Shown here: one piece after another, positions 60,421-64,000 of the stretch
How positions within the stretch are numbered: position 1 is the first letter of the stretch
Layout: the number at the start of each line of letters is the position of its first letter
NCBI GenBank assembly: GCA_026874595.1
Contig: CM049312.1
Location: 31,127,456-31,191,455 of the forward strand
Reading direction: 5' to 3'
From: Sipunculus nudus
Taxonomy: Eukaryota > Annelida > Sipuncula > Golfingiida > Sipunculidae
DNA length: 64,000 nt
Translations under genes and position numbers: made by a program
The notes under the pieces: model-generated
Databases searched by the model: none
What the model saw: only the letters and a program-made list of their open reading frames with translations
Told to the model about the DNA's origin: nothing

Positions 60421-61471
60421 CTTTAATGTCTCCTTATGCTTGTGTAGTCTCCACGAATTAGGGCAACTTGATAACATACGTCACAGCAACAAATCACTTT
60501 AAATAATAACCAATACGTACATAGGTTTCAGCATATTCATTATACCTCTATTTATACCCAAGCATAGTTATGTGAACCGTGAACAAGCTACCATCCCGTT
60601 AAACAGGCCTTCTTGAGATAAAGTTTACTTGTATTGAATCGTTTCATAAGGGAGTTTCAAAGAATTACTATTTTCCTACTATTTATCAATCCTACTTTTA
60701 ATTACAACTCACTGAAAAGTTGATACATTGAGTGAAACAGCAACGAATAATAAGCACTACAAGAAATTCGCAGAGTTATTTTTGCAGGACGAAAGATTTT
60801 GTTCGAAATAAAATCACAAAGATTGTTCACAAATACAGAAATATTTTATATAAATTAACGAACTAAAGGTGAATTTTTATAAAAAGCATTGAAATAAGGA
60901 TATCATTTCAAGAGATTAACTTAACTAACTGCGAGCGCAACCTCGTTCCTCTGTTGGAAGTAGGTCTTTCGAAATGTCAAAGTGCTTTGATTAATAATGA
61001 CGGGAACAGCACACACAGTAAGCTCGATGAGGATTCAACTGTTTTAGTCATGTTTATACCTCATGCCCTACAGGTGCATTGTCACTTTAAATAACCCAGA
61101 TCAATCGTTATATTTGTGCGTGAACAACACTTACCATATGCAACAAAAATTAAGTTGGTACTCAGCATATTGGTGACCCCCTGTATTTCCATTGAATTTC
61201 ATATAGCATATATACAAGCATGTCTCATAAGAGTTAACTGACGATATCCAAATTGTACGCGAAAGGGAAAAGTCTTTGCTTTTTGAGTTCACATGTGATC
61301 CATCACTTGTAGACTTAAGTTAATGGTTGTTATAGGATAAAGATTTTTAATAAGTCGAATATATGTGTCATGTCACAGCTGCGCTAATCCCACCACCATC
61401 GACTTTCACTGGCTCACATTTCTTGTAGAAATGGTAAAACGATGTCCTCACATCGTCGACGTGTAGTCACA
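60421..61471. other. Insert-like noncoding stretch between the two right-copy halves
   Basis: No gene-like frame. In the left copy the halves are only about 350 bases apart and here about 1.5 kb apart, so this segment either was gained here or lost on the left. Confidence 0.5.
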
Positions 61472-61472
61472 T

Positions 61473-61543
<71 letters not shown>
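61472..61543. repeat. (TA)n(GA)n compound microsatellite
   Basis: TA units to about 61490, then GA units to 61543 with one AA interruption near 61520. Confidence 0.95.
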
Positions 61544-61892
61544 TTTGGTGAAAGTTTAGTATTGCCTTGTACTCTTTGATATGATTTAATTTTTTTTATT
61601 ATTTATTTATAACAGACTTAACATTTTCCTAGATTATTTACAATTGTCAATCCTGAGAAAGTATTTAAGCTGACGCTGGTTGCTCTTTAGAATTCATAAT
61701 TAATATTTTTTTCATACTTTATCACATAATTTATCACACAAGAAATTTATATTTGTTTACATGGAATACTTTTTTCAACTAATTTATGCTCCTTTTGGGC
61801 TCTTAAAAATAGACAACGCAGTAACGATCTTTTTAGGAGAAGAGGGGTGATAGATTGAGAATTCGCTTTGAAAGAACAAAATTTTTAACAGA

Positions 61893-61896
<4 letters not shown>

Positions 61897-61933
<37 letters not shown>
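61897..61933. repeat. (TA)n microsatellite
   Basis: Pure TA run of about 37 bases, immediately before the second half of the right duplicated copy, in the position held by the 445-486 run in the left copy. Confidence 0.95.
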
Positions 61934-61938
<5 letters not shown>

Positions 61939-61959
61939 AAAGAAAAGACAATTTGAATA

Positions 61960-62900
61960 AAATGTTCTATAAGTTTGTATGATGATCTGAATGGCGAATC
62001 TGATGGAACTTCGTGAGATGGACATTGTTTATTTGAATGTATTCAGCAGAACAAAGAACCTCTTTATTATCAATAGGCCCTCCCAGAGCTCAGTTTCCGG
62101 TAGAATTCATGCTTTGGGCATTCCTCTTATGCGGTTCCTTCTTGCGGATTATAGATAGCTTGGATAAGTTTGTATCTGAGTCTTTTTATCTAGGAAATTA
62201 TTCCTGCTCTCTAATATTTCTTTTTTACGTTTGGTCGGCCGGGCGAGGTTTAAAAGTTTTCAGACATACAGGACATCTTAATAAGTATTCAATAAAATTT
62301 ATTTTCATTCGTTATGGTTCGAAGTCTACTAGTTTATCGGATCGTTATTTTTTAGGAAGTGCATTAGGACTTGTATAGCGTTTGCGTCTTCTTTACTCTA
62401 AACATTTTAACACTTCAAATGTATATAATACTACCCTATCATAATACTCATATTATTATTATAATTATACCATTCTCTATCCTTGCGTTGGCTCAGTCAA
62501 TCATCTGTTATGAAGCAGCGTTTATTTTTGCTGTAACCCGTATTAGTCCTACCATGTAGAACACTGGATAATTTGTAAGGCACCTTGCTGGAGTATCCAT
62601 TAAGGATAAGAGTAAACTTTTTTCTATCTTCGTCACTTTATGAGTGACTGGTTCCTTCTGCTTTTAAAGAATTCTATCTTATTTTTATCAGCCTGGATCC
62701 ACGTGCTAGTAAACGCCCACACCTGTCACGTTATATGTTAAATCACATCAAAGCTCATCATTCTTGGAACACTTGGAAAAATACAAAACTATTTTAAGTA
62801 ATCATGGGAGGTAGAAATCTGACTTGCGTGAGCATTTCCGGTTCAATTCAATTAGTATCACTTCGTGCACAACAGAGTCTACATGAGCTCTGAAGCCGAT
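61960..62900 (+). repeat. Right-end copy of the duplicated block, part 2
   Basis: Counterpart of 620-1545 with nearly the same length and the same landmark order (see that entry). Short frames at 62037-62378 and 62371-62559 are not conserved in the left copy, which argues against coding function. Confidence 0.7.
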
Positions 62901-63250
62901 TACATAATTTCAGAATAATCAGTGAGATCAGATGAATGTAAAACCATTAGCCATTAGTTATGTTATACTTTACGATCCATACGTTTAAAACAAACAAGGG
63001 CCACCGCACATTCATAAAATCACATGAGAAAAAAACCACAGGGATTATCAATGGTAAACAAATATTCAGGTTCATGCAGGGAACTCATTGAAACTATGTG
63101 ATTTATTTCAATCATAAAAACTACCACCAAAAAGAATGCGATGTTGTAATTTTACTATCATTATTCATCAGTGAAAGCTTGCCATATTAATATCGAATGT
63201 ATGTATAGTAATGATTTACGTTTCATTGCCCGAATCCTACAACCAATTGG

Positions 63251-63383
63251 GTTCAAATGCAACTTGGTGCATTTAAATACAAATGTGAATGGTTCAAATT
63301 TATCAAATTAATGCAATAAATGATATCATATTCAAATGCAAATGAATTTGCAAGTGCATTTAAAAATGCATTTGCGTTTGAAC
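63251..63383. repeat. Octamer-rich palindromic block
   Basis: The outer arms GTTCAAATGCAA (63251-63262) and TTGCGTTTGAAC (63372-63383) are complementary with one mismatch. Inside are several copies of TGCATTTAAA and a palindrome TGCAAAT-GA-ATTTGCA region at 63337-63352, including an exact POU octamer ATGCAAAT at 63336-63343. It may be a small inverted-repeat element or a cluster of POU-type sites. Confidence 0.6.
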
Positions 63384-63628
63384 TCTATTTAGTTACAAAA
63401 TATATAAATGGAGTCGGCTTTCCTTAGTTGTTGTATTAAATTCACAACATGGTTGATTTAACACAAGACTTACGAAATAATAACATACATTTTTGCTTGT
63501 ATTTGCCTTAAATATACATTAATTGTGTATTGTATTAAGATTTTTAATGGATTGTTAATTATGTGCCAATATATTATGCCTACAGGGATAAGTCACATAA
63601 GAGCATAGGTAACTAATTACCTAAGTTG

Positions 63629-63900
63629 CCCATTACATCTGGTATATATCAGCATCTCGTGTCTGCTATCTTTTATTATCAAGACGGAAAAGTTTTGTAT
63701 AAGTGATATCAACATCAGATAAAAATTTCGTAACAGACTGTTGGAAATAGTGCATCATCACATTACACCAATAAGAATGTTCAAGCTCAGATCAGAGCAC
63801 TGGACGAGTGTAACAATTAACATCAGATGACCATTACATCTGGTATTCATGAGCATATCAAACTGGCTATCTGTCATATTAGCATGAAAAGGTATTGAAG
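63629..63900 (+). repeat. Small diverged tandem duplication, ~201-bp period
   Basis: CATTACATCTGGTAT occurs at 63631 and 63832. In both places it is followed by GAGCAT/CAGCAT-like bases, then CTATC and ATTAT/ATATTA, then a GAAAAG element. Similarity is clear for about 60-70 bases. Confidence 0.65.
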
Positions 63901-64000
63901 TTGTACCAGTTACCGAATGGTGACCTATACGTTCATTTCCATCCGTAATTAGAACTCTTGTATGGAGATTATTTTAAAACCGATCCATAGAGATTGACAT

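Overview
The window looks like eukaryotic intergenic or intronic DNA from an animal, most likely a marine invertebrate and plausibly a bivalve mollusc. It is AT-rich, roughly one third G+C by eye. It contains several pure (TA)n microsatellites, tRNA-derived SINEs, nonautonomous DNA transposons with TA target duplications, and a satellite-like block. That block ends in a GGAC-rich stretch followed by a GCTGAGCTAAAAA-type tail, a style I associate with bivalve repeats. The taxonomic call is inference. There are no operons, Shine-Dalgarno sites, CRISPR arrays or other prokaryotic features.

I could not identify a convincing protein-coding gene. Nearly all open frames are short and match no family I recognise. 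Three are listed at low confidence: a 179-codon frame on the minus strand at 51364-51903, an exon-like Q/S/N-rich stretch at 50648-50893, and a small frame with a signal-peptide-like start at 24048-24305. No tRNA, rRNA, snRNA or conserved miRNA was found.

Layout. Positions 80-1545 hold one copy of a diverged sequence whose second copy, in the same orientation and order, lies at 60243-62900. Around 1351-2157 a local inverted duplication encloses a minisatellite. Positions 3231-4535 and 31469-31633 are Tc1/mariner (pogo-like) nonautonomous elements. Two local tandem duplications lie at 5110-5450 and 7628-9105. CpG-rich islands at 5610-6430 and 15240-15960 stand out from the AT-rich background; the second carries CCAAT boxes, a GC box and a CTCF-like site and is the best promoter or enhancer candidate. 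Positions 19640-22400 form a satellite-like array of about 335-bp monomers arranged as two copies of a four-monomer higher-order repeat. Positions 26718-27324 are a foldback element with perfect 25-bp terminal inverted repeats. A probable LTR lies at 28142-28817 and a C-rich inverted-repeat element at 29913-30111. SINEs lie at 19214-19500 (+), 53869-54158 (-, same family), 59440-59665 (+) and possibly 17648-17735 (-). The right end has an octamer-rich palindromic block and a small tandem duplication.

No set of genes here forms a recognisable system. The interest is in repeat architecture and in a few island-like noncoding blocks of the kind seen in regulatory deserts. I did not find an undescribed gene system.
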